24,157 nucleotides of DNA from an uncultured Bacilli bacterium (GCA_934098555.1 CAKOOQ010000020.1:1-24157); one strand, 5' to 3'; counted from the stretch's first letter, positions 1-7,340 are shown. Numbers and translations are program-made. Notes: generated by a model not told the origin, from the letters alone.

Positions 1-372
1 ACTTTAAAATGTGCTCAAATAAACGATTTATTTACCTTAAGTACAAATACTAAAGGAAATAAAGCCTTAACCTATCCGATTGGCTTAATTACTGTTGATG
101 AATTAATGCTTTCAGGGTATGCCGATGGTTATATTAATAAATCTGCTTATACTTATAGTACGTCTACTTATTTGACTTTGTCTCCGAGCTATTTCTATAT
201 CACTGATACGTCGGCTCGTGAGTTCATCTTGGACAGAGAAGGCTACCCTTACGGCTACTGCTACGTGATTATCGGCCTTGGTGTTCGTCCTGTTATAAGT
301 ATTAGTGGGACTGCAAAAATAAGTGGAGGAATAGGAACATCGAATAGTCCATTTGAAGTAAAAGTAAGCTAA
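1..372 (+). CDS. C-terminal part of a surface protein with a variable lectin-like end (5' truncated by window)
   Basis: The frame is open from base 1, so the gene begins before the window; about 123 residues are visible. The end, TLSPS...GVRPVISISG...GTSNSPFEV, has the same plan as the end of the 507-residue protein at 5777-7300 (TLAP...VVRPSVYL...GEGSKTNPYTI), so the two are paralogous at their C-termini. Between about 177 and 300 the base composition becomes clearly richer in G+C: 15 of 38 codons end in C, unlike the AT-rich codons on both sides. I infer a secreted or anchored protein whose C-terminal ligand-binding domain varies; the N-terminal part and any anchor are unseen. Confidence 0.7.
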   Translation, partial: TLKCAQINDLFTLSTNTKGNKALTYPIGLITVDELMLSGYADGYINKSAYTYSTSTYLTLSPSYFYITDTSAREFILDREGYPYGYCYVIIGLGVRPVISISGTAKISGGIGTSNSPFEVKVS

Positions 373-559
373 AAGCCAGTGAGTTTTTAGTGGATAGTGT
401 TTCATAGGGTGGTCTTTTAAAAGTGAGTTGTTTTTCTTAAATGTATTCTAGTATCTTCTGTAATACTGTTGCCATAATTATAGATTATAGTATTTAGGCA
501 GTATTCAAAATAGTTTTTACGTATATAAATATCTTCATATTTTGTACTATAGTTATATT

Positions 560-620
560 AACAACTTCTTACTGTATTTTTCTTTTATTTAACAACAGTT
601 TACGAAGTTGTTTTTATTTT
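560..620 (+). terminator. Candidate intrinsic terminator
   Basis: AACAACTTC (560-568) pairs with GAAGTTGTT (604-612). An inner ACTGT/ACAGT pair extends the stem, and TTTTATTTT follows. The loop is long (about 20 bases), so efficiency is uncertain. It would end transcripts from the variable surface gene. Confidence 0.45.
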
Positions 621-650
621 GTCAAATTGCCACATTTATATTTGAGTGTT

Positions 651-675
651 GCCTATAAGGCATGGGTATACCCAT
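651..675. promoter_or_regulatory. Two adjacent palindromes, possible operator
   Basis: GCCTATAAGGC (651-661) is followed directly by the perfect 14-base palindrome ATGGGTATACCCAT (662-675), about 80 bases before the nucleosidase start. Back-to-back dyads in an intergenic region suggest a protein-binding site; the regulator is unknown. Confidence 0.35.
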
Positions 676-757
676 CGTATAAATTATTTAAAACGTTTAT
701 AAATACTTTTTATTTAAAAGGCCTTATGTTATATTAAATGAGCAAGTGAGGTGCTTT

Positions 758-1447
758 ATGCAGACATTAGGTTTAATTTTTGCCATGGATGAAGAGATGG
801 ATGCCTTGGCAAAATATATTGAAATCGATAATATATATCATATTTTTGATTTGACTTTTTTAGAAGGACATTATAACAACATAAAACTTATTTTAGCAAA
901 GTGTGGGGTGGGTAAAGTAAATGCCGCAAGATGTACCCAAATTCTTATTGATAATATGAAAGTGGATGCCATTATTAATATTGGAGTTGCCGGAGGTCTT
1001 TCAAATGCCCTTTCGATTGGTTCTTTAGTGATTGGTGAAAAAATGGTACAACATGACTTTGATATTACCGCCTTTCATCATGAAAAAGGTTACATCCCTG
1101 ATATTGGGGTTTATATGGAGGCGGACGAATATTTACTAAAAACGGCTTTGACAACTTCTTTAAAGTATAATATTCCTGTTTTTAAAGGCGTTATTGCGTC
1201 TGGAGATATCTTTTGTACGGATCCGAAAATGTCTTTAAAAATTCATGAAAAATTTAATGCGTTATGTACGGAGATGGAAGGGGCGAGTGTGGCCCAAATT
1301 GCACTTTTATCGCATATTCCTTTTCTTATTATAAGAAGTATTTCCGATACTCCTAATAACCATAATGAAAAAACATACGAGGAATTTTTAGAAGAATCAT
1401 GTGCTCATGTGGCTAATTTTATGCTTCATTATTTAAAAGAATTATAA
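758..1447 (+). CDS. mtnN: 5'-methylthioadenosine/S-adenosylhomocysteine nucleosidase
   Basis: This cytosolic enzyme splits adenine from methylthioadenosine and S-adenosylhomocysteine, feeding methionine salvage and the activated methyl cycle. The 229-residue length is normal. The residues that carry catalysis in the E. coli enzyme are at the same numbers: E12 in AMDEE, E174 in EMEGAS and D197 in RSISDTP. The glycine motifs GVGKVNAA and NIGVAGG are present. I take ATG 758 with GTGAGGTG upstream, rather than GTG 746, because it places E12 correctly. The gene converges with the phosphohexomutase gene; the two 3' ends share a terminator hairpin. Confidence 0.93.
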   Translation: MQTLGLIFAMDEEMDALAKYIEIDNIYHIFDLTFLEGHYNNIKLILAKCGVGKVNAARCTQILIDNMKVDAIINIGVAGGLSNALSIGSLVIGEKMVQHDFDITAFHHEKGYIPDIGVYMEADEYLLKTALTTSLKYNIPVFKGVIASGDIFCTDPKMSLKIHEKFNALCTEMEGASVAQIALLSHIPFLIIRSISDTPNNHNEKTYEEFLEESCAHVANFMLHYLKEL

Positions 1448-1497
1448 AAAAAGAATTTACGAAATAATTTTTTCAATTACTTTTGTAAATTCTTTTT
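1448..1497. terminator. Bidirectional intrinsic terminator
   Basis: An AAAGAATTTAC arm (about 1450-1461) pairs with GTAAATTCTTT (about 1485-1495), with A/T runs outside both arms. It sits between the convergent nucleosidase and phosphohexomutase genes and includes the last codons of the latter. Confidence 0.7.
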
Positions 1498-2818
1498 GTC
1501 TTTTTTCCATTTCTTTTTCGGTTGTGGCTTCAAAACGAAGCGTTAAGTTAGGTCCTGTATTACTGGCTCTTATAAGGGCCCAAGCATCCTTAAAATTAAC
1601 CCGTACGCCATCAATGTTTAAATATTCATAACGTTTACTTTTCACGTATTCTGTGACTTTATTCACTACCTCAAACTTCTTATCATTAGCCACGGGAATT
1701 TTGATTTCTGGTGTCGAATAATAAAGAGGGATGTTTTCTAATAATTCACTGAAACTCTTATCTGTAAAAGATAAAATTTCTAAAAAACGTAGGCCGGCAT
1801 AAATAGCACTGCAAACCTCAGGACCACGATCATTAAAGAAAATATGACCGGATAATTCTCCACCTAGAGGAATATGATGTTCTTTAGTGTTGGCTTCTGT
1901 GAAACTTGTGCCTGTTCGACTCATAAAGACTTTGCCTCCTAAAAGGCCAATCTCATCAATTAAAGCTTTAGAACATTTTACATCGCATAAAAAAGTTTTG
2001 TTTTCTACTTTCGAAATCATATCTCTTATCGCGACAATCATATATTTGTCGGCCATGATAAAGTTTTGTTTTTCATCAATAATACCTAAACGGTCGCCAT
2101 CCCCGTCATACGCAATGCCAATATCTGCCCCAACTTCTTTCACCTTATCTTTTAGCATTTGCATGTTTTCTTCGACAGCAGGGTCGGGATGGTGGTTAGG
2201 AAATGTTCCATCACTTTCATCGCAAATGTAAGTGACCTCTAAATTTTTCCACATTTCATGAACTTTTTTAACGATTGTCGCGGTTACCCCATTACCTGGG
2301 TCAATAACCACTTTTAATTTTCTTTTACCCATATGAGTGTTATTTTTTAAATAAGCTAAATAATCATTTAAAATATCTCTTTTTTCTAAAATACCTTGCC
2401 CACTTTTAAAGTTATTTTGGAGGGTATATTTTTTGAAATCTTCAATCATATCACCTCGGGCATTAGCAAGAGAATCAAAAGAAAATTTGAAGCCATTATC
2501 GTCTTTAGGATTGTGACTGGCGGTTACCATAATCCCATAGGTATTCTCTTTATATCTTGTAAAATAGTGCATTGGGGTTGTAATAAGTCCATAGTCAATA
2601 ACGTTAATACCGGAATCCAAAAGGCCATTTTTTAAAGCCTCACTTATACTTGGGGAAGAAAGACGATTATCCCTTCCTATCACACATTTATTTTTATCAC
2701 AAAATTCTTGTAAATAACTTCCGTAACTTTGACCAATAATATAAGCGGTTTCTTCATTAATTTCTGTTGGATAATTTCCTCTTATATCATAGGCCTTAAA
2801 TATACTTTCATTAATCAT
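1457..2818 (-). CDS. Phosphomannomutase/phosphoglucomutase (phosphohexomutase family)
   Basis: Interconverts hexose 1- and 6-phosphates, supplying sugar nucleotide synthesis for the cell envelope. All four family signatures are present in 453 residues: the phosphoserine loop TASHNP with S101, the metal loop DGDGDR at 238-243, the sugar-binding GGELSGH at 319-325, and the C-terminal phosphate-binding RASNTGP at 417-423. The start ATG has GAGGTGG just upstream. The N-terminal KAYDIRG is typical of the AlgC/ManB branch, which often takes both mannose and glucose phosphates; the preferred substrate cannot be read from the sequence. It is divergent from the gene at 2937. Confidence 0.92.
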   Translation of the reverse strand: MINESIFKAYDIRGNYPTEINEETAYIIGQSYGSYLQEFCDKNKCVIGRDNRLSSPSISEALKNGLLDSGINVIDYGLITTPMHYFTRYKENTYGIMVTASHNPKDDNGFKFSFDSLANARGDMIEDFKKYTLQNNFKSGQGILEKRDILNDYLAYLKNNTHMGKRKLKVVIDPGNGVTATIVKKVHEMWKNLEVTYICDESDGTFPNHHPDPAVEENMQMLKDKVKEVGADIGIAYDGDGDRLGIIDEKQNFIMADKYMIVAIRDMISKVENKTFLCDVKCSKALIDEIGLLGGKVFMSRTGTSFTEANTKEHHIPLGGELSGHIFFNDRGPEVCSAIYAGLRFLEILSFTDKSFSELLENIPLYYSTPEIKIPVANDKKFEVVNKVTEYVKSKRYEYLNIDGVRVNFKDAWALIRASNTGPNLTLRFEATTEKEMEKRQKEFTKVIEKIIS

Positions 2819-2886
2819 TTTCCACCTCTTTCTATCGTATTCATTTTAACACAGATTTCTATGTCTTAAAATATAAGAAAATGTAT

Positions 2887-2915
2887 TTGACACTTTTTCT
2901 TTTTTAGGGTATCCT
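2887..2915 (+). promoter_or_regulatory. Sigma-A promoter
   Basis: TTGACA (2887-2892), a 17-base spacer and TATCCT (2910-2915), ending 21 bases before the ATG at 2937. The ribosome-binding site AGGAAGGG lies between. Confidence 0.75.
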
Positions 2916-2936
2916 TTATGTGAGGAAGGGATAGTT

Positions 2937-3527
2937 ATGGAAAAATTACAAGAAGACAGTGTGAAAATTGTTCAAGATAATTATAAAAGATATAAAAAGA
3001 TGCAAGAGGATTCCGCGTTAAGTCGAAAGATAAGGCAAAAAAAAGAGGCTGAAATAAAAGAAAATAAAAAAAAGATATTTAAGATTGCTTTAATCGCTTT
3101 TTTAAGTGGTTCTGTCACAGCACTTTCTTTTACGGCTCTTAAAAAATTTAATAAAGATGATAAATACGGTTATTATTTTACAAGAGGTTTACAAATTGTT
3201 TCCGCAAATACTCATTCAAATTATAAATCATTTGAACCTTATTATTATAATAATGATAAAATAGCGCAAGCCATTGAAAATAATGAAGAGATATGTTACG
3301 AAGAAAAAAGAGAAGATGATACCAAATATCTCATCGCGGGGATTAGTCTAAATATGGTGGAAAGAGAAAAAAATATGAATGAAGTCATCCGTTCTTTAGA
3401 TAGTGACCAGTATAAAAGTATGGACGAGTACGTTAATTACCTTGGCTATAATAGTTATGAGGAATATATAGATGGTATTAAAGATGAACTTGCTATAAAA
3501 AAATCAGCGGGAAGAGGTGTCAAATGA
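2937..3527 (+). CDS. Single-pass membrane protein, unknown function
   Basis: 196 residues. A highly charged, Lys/Glu-rich helical N-terminus (residues 1-47, probably a cytoplasmic coiled coil) is followed by one hydrophobic segment (about 49-66, IALIAFLSGSVTALSF) and a polar, Tyr/Asp/Glu-rich C-terminal region of about 125 residues. The start is supported by AGGAAGGG and a well-formed promoter. Its TGA stop overlaps the ATG of the next gene (ATGA), so the two are probably translationally coupled. I do not recognise the family. Confidence 0.75.
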   Translation: MEKLQEDSVKIVQDNYKRYKKMQEDSALSRKIRQKKEAEIKENKKKIFKIALIAFLSGSVTALSFTALKKFNKDDKYGYYFTRGLQIVSANTHSNYKSFEPYYYNNDKIAQAIENNEEICYEEKREDDTKYLIAGISLNMVEREKNMNEVIRSLDSDQYKSMDEYVNYLGYNSYEEYIDGIKDELAIKKSAGRGVK

Positions 3528-3742
3528 ACGAAGTCACACTTTTCACTTTAGAAGATGGAAATTATTTTGTTTTGGATAAAATAGAGTATGAAGGAAAAAT
3601 TTATCTTTACTTATTTAATGAAGATGACCCTGAGAAAGTTATTATTCAAGAGTATGAAAAAGAAAGTGACATTTTAAAGGGTGTTCCTAAAGAAATTTTT
3701 GATACCGTTTTAACTTTATTTGCCAATCGTCATGCGAAGTAA
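3524..3742 (+). CDS. DUF1292-like small acidic protein
   Basis: 72 residues with alternating beta-strand pattern (VTLFTLEDGNYFVLDKIEYEGKIYLYLF) and an acidic middle, resembling the DUF1292/YrzB family of small Firmicutes proteins whose function is not established. It starts inside the stop of the upstream membrane-protein gene (ATGA overlap) and ends just before a terminator, giving a two-gene operon. Confidence 0.65.
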   Translation: MNEVTLFTLEDGNYFVLDKIEYEGKIYLYLFNEDDPEKVIIQEYEKESDILKGVPKEIFDTVLTLFANRHAK

Positions 3743-3759
3743 AATTTTTACTTCTTTTT
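3735..3759 (+). terminator. Intrinsic terminator
   Basis: GAAGTAA (3735-3741) pairs with TTACTTC across a 5-base loop and is followed by a run of eight T. The 5' arm overlaps the last codons of the DUF1292-like gene. Confidence 0.7.
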
Positions 3760-3799
3760 TTTGCTCTTTTTCATAGACTGTTTTAGAGAGGATGATGAA

Positions 3800-4477
3800 A
3801 TGAAAAGTGTAATACCATTTACAAAAGACTTAGAATTCTCAACAAAGATTAGTGAAATTACAAGTATTTCTTTAGAAAGAGAATTTTCCTTAGAAGGTGA
3901 GGAAATAAAAGGCTTTCTTTTTGTCACAGGCGAATATAAAAGTCATGATATAAGTGCTAATGTCCTTCCTTTTTCTTATAAAATACCTTTTACGATTGAA
4001 GTTCCTGAAAATCTAAAAAAAGAAGACTTAACTTTAGAAATCACAGATTTTGCCTATGATATTAAAAGTGAAAAGGAAATAACCGTTAATGTGGAATTAG
4101 AACTTTGTTATTCGTTAGAAGAAAAAGAAGAAGAGGAAGTCTTACCATCTGTTAACAGTGACGAGATGATTAAAATGATGGAAGAAAGAAAAGAGGAAGT
4201 ACCTGTCCAACCAGAACCAGAAGTAAAAAAAGAAGAAGTGAAAGAAGAACCACCTGTTCAAGAAGAAAGAAACGAAAGTGAAGACGTGATTATGAATACG
4301 GTGAGTGATGAGGAAGAATACATAACATATCATATTCATATTGTTAAAGAAGGAGAAACTTTAGAAAGTATTTGTAGTCTTTATAAAGCCGATTTAAACT
4401 TAGTTAAAACGTATAATGATACCGATAATTTAATGTTAGGTTCTAAAGTCATTATCCCTGTTGATGATGAATCGTAA
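3800..4477 (+). CDS. SpoVID-like spore coat morphogenesis protein with C-terminal LysM
   Basis: 226 residues in three parts: an N-terminal beta-rich domain (about 1-110, starting IPFTKDLEFSTKISEITSIS), a low-complexity Glu/Pro/Val linker (about 112-170), and a C-terminal LysM domain (about 178-222, HIVKEGETLESICSLY...LMLGSKVIIP). This order matches SpoVID, which in Bacillus guides coat encasement of the forespore, though this protein is much shorter. I choose ATG 3800, which has GAGAGGAT at the right distance; the upstream in-frame codons run into the preceding terminator. The next gene is YsxE-like, the same neighbour as in Bacillus subtilis, which strengthens the call. Confidence 0.7.
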   Translation: MKSVIPFTKDLEFSTKISEITSISLEREFSLEGEEIKGFLFVTGEYKSHDISANVLPFSYKIPFTIEVPENLKKEDLTLEITDFAYDIKSEKEITVNVELELCYSLEEKEEEEVLPSVNSDEMIKMMEERKEEVPVQPEPEVKKEEVKEEPPVQEERNESEDVIMNTVSDEEEYITYHIHIVKEGETLESICSLYKADLNLVKTYNDTDNLMLGSKVIIPVDDES

Positions 4478-5357
4478 AAGCTTAGATATTTTAAAAGAAG
4501 TTTATAAACCAACAAAAATCACCTTAAAAAACAAGGCTTTACTATTAGATTCTACGAGTGGTCAATTCGTTTTAAAAGAAAAAAAGCAAGATATGCGAAA
4601 ACTCTACGATTATTTAAATAGTCGGAGTTTTTCTTATTATCCTTCATTAATCGATGACTCAAGAGAAGATATTAATGTTTTTTCTTATGTCAAAGAAAGC
4701 TATGCACCTAAAGAACAAAAGGCCCTTGATTTAATTAAGATGGTTGCTTTATTACATCAAAAAACTAGTTATTATAAAGATGTTACTTCAGATGAATTTA
4801 AAAAAATATATGAAGAATTGAAAAATCAAATTCTCTATGTTCGTTATTACTATGAGAATTTATATGAAGAGTATTTTCAGAAGGTTTATCCTAGTCCTAG
4901 TGAATATTTTCTACTTACTCATATTTCGAAAATTCTTGCCTCTTTAAATTATGCGGAAGATACTTTAGAAAAATGGTATGAAAGTTGCGAAAATTTAAAT
5001 AAGTATCGTGTCTGTCAAATACATAATAATTTATCCTTAGACCATGTAAGAGAAAACTGTTTAATTAGCTGGGACTCCTCCAGAAAAGATACCCCAGTTC
5101 TAGATCTCATAAAATTTTATAAAAACTGTTATTTTGAAATTAATTTTGAACCGGTTTTAAGTACCTATTTAAAATTAAATCCTTTAAGTCCTGAAGAAGA
5201 ACAACTTCTTTTTTTGACACTTGCGATTCCTCCTAAAGTTGTTTTAGAAGATAATGAACTAGAATCGGTTAAAAATATTCGTGAGACTCTAGATTATATT
5301 TATAAAACCGAATCTTTAATACGGCCATACAATGCGGTAGAGGAAAAACAAAAGTAA
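4464..5357 (+). CDS. YsxE/CotS-family spore coat kinase-like protein
   Basis: About 298 residues, resembling the CotS/YsxE/YutH group of spore coat proteins, which are related to aminoglycoside/choline kinases. The C-terminal half keeps the fold's landmarks (QIHNNLSLDHV, then VLDLIKFY), but the catalytic-loop HGD of active kinases reads HNN here, so it is probably a pseudokinase with a structural role. It overlaps the SpoVID-like gene by 14 bases, has no clear ribosome-binding site of its own and is probably coupled. ATG 4464, ATG 4467 and TTG 4461 are all possible starts. Its 3' end overlaps the convergent small membrane-protein gene by 42 bases. Confidence 0.65.
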   Translation: MMNRKSLDILKEVYKPTKITLKNKALLLDSTSGQFVLKEKKQDMRKLYDYLNSRSFSYYPSLIDDSREDINVFSYVKESYAPKEQKALDLIKMVALLHQKTSYYKDVTSDEFKKIYEELKNQILYVRYYYENLYEEYFQKVYPSPSEYFLLTHISKILASLNYAEDTLEKWYESCENLNKYRVCQIHNNLSLDHVRENCLISWDSSRKDTPVLDLIKFYKNCYFEINFEPVLSTYLKLNPLSPEEEQLLFLTLAIPPKVVLEDNELESVKNIRETLDYIYKTESLIRPYNAVEEKQK

Positions 5358-5489
5358 AACAAATTCCACAAGTAAAATAAAAATATTAAAACGCAAAGGT
5401 AAAATAAGCGTAATAATAACTTGATAAAAAATAAGTACACCAAGAACAAAAATACATATCACATTTAAAAAAGAATTACGTGGTTTCAT
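5316..5489 (-). CDS. Small two-helix membrane protein
   Basis: 57 residues starting MKPRNSFLN. Two hydrophobic segments (about 5-30 and 33-54) take up nearly the whole protein. The start is chosen because AGGTGA lies 4 bases before ATG 5489, the same spacing seen at the genes at 9116 and 15723. A good promoter (TTAACA, 17 bases, TAAACT) lies upstream. No family recognised. It converges on, and overlaps, the 3' end of the YsxE-like gene. Confidence 0.6.
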   Translation of the reverse strand: MKPRNSFLNVICIFVLGVLIFYQVIITLILPLRFNIFILLVEFVLLLFFLYRIVWPY

Positions 5490-5505
5490 CGTATCACCTA
5501 TAGAT

Positions 5506-5534
5506 AGTTTACGTAAAAATCTCATTTATGTTAA
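5506..5534 (-). promoter_or_regulatory. Minus-strand sigma-A promoter
   Basis: Read on the minus strand: TTAACA (5534-5529), a 17-base spacer and TAAACT (5511-5506), 17 bases before the start of the small membrane protein. Confidence 0.55.
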
Positions 5535-5574
5535 ATAAGTGACTCGTCTTTTTTTAAATTTTATAAAAAGCCTC

Positions 5575-5607
5575 TTGACGTTCGGGGGGGGGGGTCTCTG
5601 TTATAAT
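5575..5607 (+). promoter_or_regulatory. Promoter with an 11-G homopolymer in its spacer (probable phase-variable promoter)
   Basis: TTGACG (5575-5580) and a perfect TATAAT (5602-5607) flank a 21-base spacer that contains G x11 (5584-5594). At 17 bases, the optimum, the tract would have 7 G. A pure G run of this length in such an AT-rich sequence is exceptional, and its position matches known slippage-controlled promoters such as Neisseria porA. At 11 G the promoter should be weak or off. The first gene downstream is the variable surface protein at 5777. Confidence 0.8.
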
Positions 5608-5613
5608 CATCAT

Positions 5614-5660
5614 AGGTAAGCTATGGTGATTTTTTTGTGCACAAAAAATTACTATTACCT
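5614..5660 (+). promoter_or_regulatory. Long stem-loop at the 5' end of the surface-protein leader
   Basis: An 18-base perfect palindrome (5631-5648, T6-GTGCAC-A6) is extended outward by TGGTGA/TTACTA-type pairs and by AGGTAA/TTACCT. It begins about where transcription from TATAAT 5602 should start, so the mRNA would open with this hairpin. The leader is about 160 bases long. A role in mRNA stability or translation control is likely but unproven. Confidence 0.55.
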
Positions 5661-5776
5661 TCCATATTTATAACTAAATGGTGTTGAAATGCTATAACGC
5701 TTTATGTCATAAGTAAAAAGAGTTTAAAACGCACCATACTGTTACATATTAAAAAGAAAAAGGAGTTGTTCCATTT

Positions 5777-7300
5777 ATGAAAAAAAAGAAAAGAAATATA
5801 TTAGTTTTAGCTGTTTTATTAATAGGTATCATTGCCATTATAGGCGTATCCTATGCCTTATGGGTCTTAAACTTAACTCAAACAGGACAAAATGATATTG
5901 TTTCATCATGTTTTAATATTACTTTCACAGATAAAGACAATATTAGTTTACAAAAGGCCTATCCCATTTTAGATGAAGAAGGTAAGAAGTTAACACCTTA
6001 CGAATTTACGATTACCAATACGTGTGATTCTTATGCATCCTTTAATGTTAATCTGGAGGTACTAAATACCACAACGTTAATCAATAATGATGCTGTTAAA
6101 GCTATGATATCATCAAAAACAAATGATACAGAAACAGAGATAACCACCAGTTTATTGTCAGGTTATCAAACCATAACAAAAACCTTGGATAATGCTAAGA
6201 CATCCTTTAATCTAACAACCGGATATTTAGGAGCTAAAGAATCTAAAACGTATACCTTAAGATTATGGTTAGATGAAAATGTGGATATGAATACGGAAGG
6301 GGTACAAAATGCCAAGTTTAGTTCAAAAGTCGTTGTGACAGCAAGTTACATAGAACCTCTTGAAAATGCAAAGGATGTCTTAAGTTATGCTAAAAAAAAT
6401 GCTGATTCATCTTCAGATGAAGTCTATACAGTTCCAGGGGTTTCAAATGATACCTGTACTTATACTTTGGCGTATGATGGAACAAGTGATAATAATCTAA
6501 GATATGTTGGAGCCAATCCATGTAATTATGTTACATTTAATGGAGAAACCGCTGGATGGAGAATTATAGGTGTACTAAATACGCCAGAGGGACAAAGATT
6601 AAAACTAATGCGTGCTAATTCAATAGGAAGTTACAGTTGGGACAACAAAGCCAGTGGAACAGGAAGTTCAACGAGTAGTTCTGGTAGCAATGATTGGACA
6701 GATAGTACTTTAAAAGAAGTTTTAAATAATGGAACATATTATAATAGAACATCAGGAACATGTCCATCTGGTTCAAATGGAGCTACAACATCTTGTGATT
6801 TTACAAGTAATGGCTTAACCGAAGAAGCTAAAAATCAAATAGATACCATCACATGGAAATTAGGTGGAACAAGTAATTATAATAGTACAAACACTATTCA
6901 ATTTTACACATATGAAAGAGGAACAACGGTATATAGTGGCAGACCAACAGAATGGCAAGGCAAAGTAGGATTAATGTATCCAAGTGATTATGGATATGCG
7001 ACAAGTGGAGGAAGTACAAGTAATAGAACAAGTTGTTTAAATAAAGAATTATATAGCTGGGATAGTAGTTCATATAGTGACTGTAAAAATAATGATTGGT
7101 TATACACAGGTACAACACAATGGACATTGGCTCCGTTTTCGTCTTATTCTAGCAGCGTGTTCAACGTCTACTACACTGGCTGTGTCAGCAACAACAATGC
7201 AAGCTACCGGAATGTCGTGCGCCCTTCGGTCTATCTGATACCCTCTACGACGGTTTTAAGCGGAGAGGGTAGCAAAACAAATCCCTATACGATTGGATAA
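5777..7300 (+). CDS. Secreted TasA-like surface protein with hypervariable lectin-like C-terminus
   Basis: 507 residues. A lysine-rich start plus a hydrophobic segment (about 8-29, ending GVSYALW) looks like a signal peptide of the SipW/TasA type. A beta-rich TasA/camelysin-like domain follows (about 30-195). The C-terminal part has GWRIIGV (about 260), a Ser/Thr/Asn/Gly-rich stretch and many paired cysteines, and ends WTLAP...VVRPSVYL...GEGSKTNPYTIG, a layout common in variable gut Firmicutes surface proteins. AAGGAG precedes ATG 5777. From about 7128 to 7238, 16 of 33 codons end in C, against 3 of 34 in a stretch just upstream (about 6898-7000). This shift suggests replaced or mutagenised DNA. 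The ligand and anchoring are unknown; the neighbouring pilin-like gene may be a partner. Confidence 0.75.
   Translation: MKKKKRNILVLAVLLIGIIAIIGVSYALWVLNLTQTGQNDIVSSCFNITFTDKDNISLQKAYPILDEEGKKLTPYEFTITNTCDSYASFNVNLEVLNTTTLINNDAVKAMISSKTNDTETEITTSLLSGYQTITKTLDNAKTSFNLTTGYLGAKESKTYTLRLWLDENVDMNTEGVQNAKFSSKVVVTASYIEPLENAKDVLSYAKKNADSSSDEVYTVPGVSNDTCTYTLAYDGTSDNNLRYVGANPCNYVTFNGETAGWRIIGVLNTPEGQRLKLMRANSIGSYSWDNKASGTGSSTSSSGSNDWTDSTLKEVLNNGTYYNRTSGTCPSGSNGATTSCDFTSNGLTEEAKNQIDTITWKLGGTSNYNSTNTIQFYTYERGTTVYSGRPTEWQGKVGLMYPSDYGYATSGGSTSNRTSCLNKELYSWDSSSYSDCKNNDWLYTGTTQWTLAPFSSYSSSVFNVYYTGCVSNNNASYRNVVRPSVYLIPSTTVLSGEGSKTNPYTIG
7128..7238 (+). other. Candidate variable region (DGR-like) in the surface protein gene
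   Basis: This segment encodes residues about 451-487 and stands out by its G+C and its NNC codons (AGC, TTC, AAC, GTC, TAC, GGC, CGC), the pattern left when AAC codons of a template are randomised at their adenines. It lies about 20 codons before the stop, where DGR variable regions sit. No template repeat or reverse transcriptase is in the window, so this remains a hypothesis. Confidence 0.45.
7239..7271 (+). repeat. Perfect 8-bp inverted repeat just after the variable segment
   Basis: TACCCTCT (7239-7246) and AGAGGGTA (7264-7271) are perfectly complementary, with 17 bases between. It is inside coding sequence and immediately 3' of the variable segment, the place where DGR targets carry a hairpin/cruciform that helps mutagenic homing. 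Confidence 0.6.
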
Positions 7301-7310
7301 TTTTATGTTT

Positions 7311-7340
7311 TGAAAAGGTGTAGAAAATACCTCTTTTTGA
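7311..7340 (+). terminator. Weak candidate terminator
   Basis: AAAAGGT (7313-7319) can pair with ACCTCTTTTT (7329-7338) with one mismatch around a 9-base loop. A T-rich end is present. It would separate the surface-protein and pilin-like genes, which have their own promoters. Confidence 0.4.

Larger units (their letters stand above)
373..757. other. Non-coding intergenic region with several hairpins
   Basis: No credible gene lies here; the minus-strand ORF over 112-405 is a shadow of the plus-strand gene. The region holds a bulged hairpin at 462-505 (AATACTG-tt-GCC against GGCAGTATT), a terminator-like hairpin at 560-612, and two adjacent palindromes at 651-675, listed separately. No good sigma-A promoter for the nucleosidase gene was found, although TATATT at 730-735 could be its -10. 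Confidence 0.6.
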
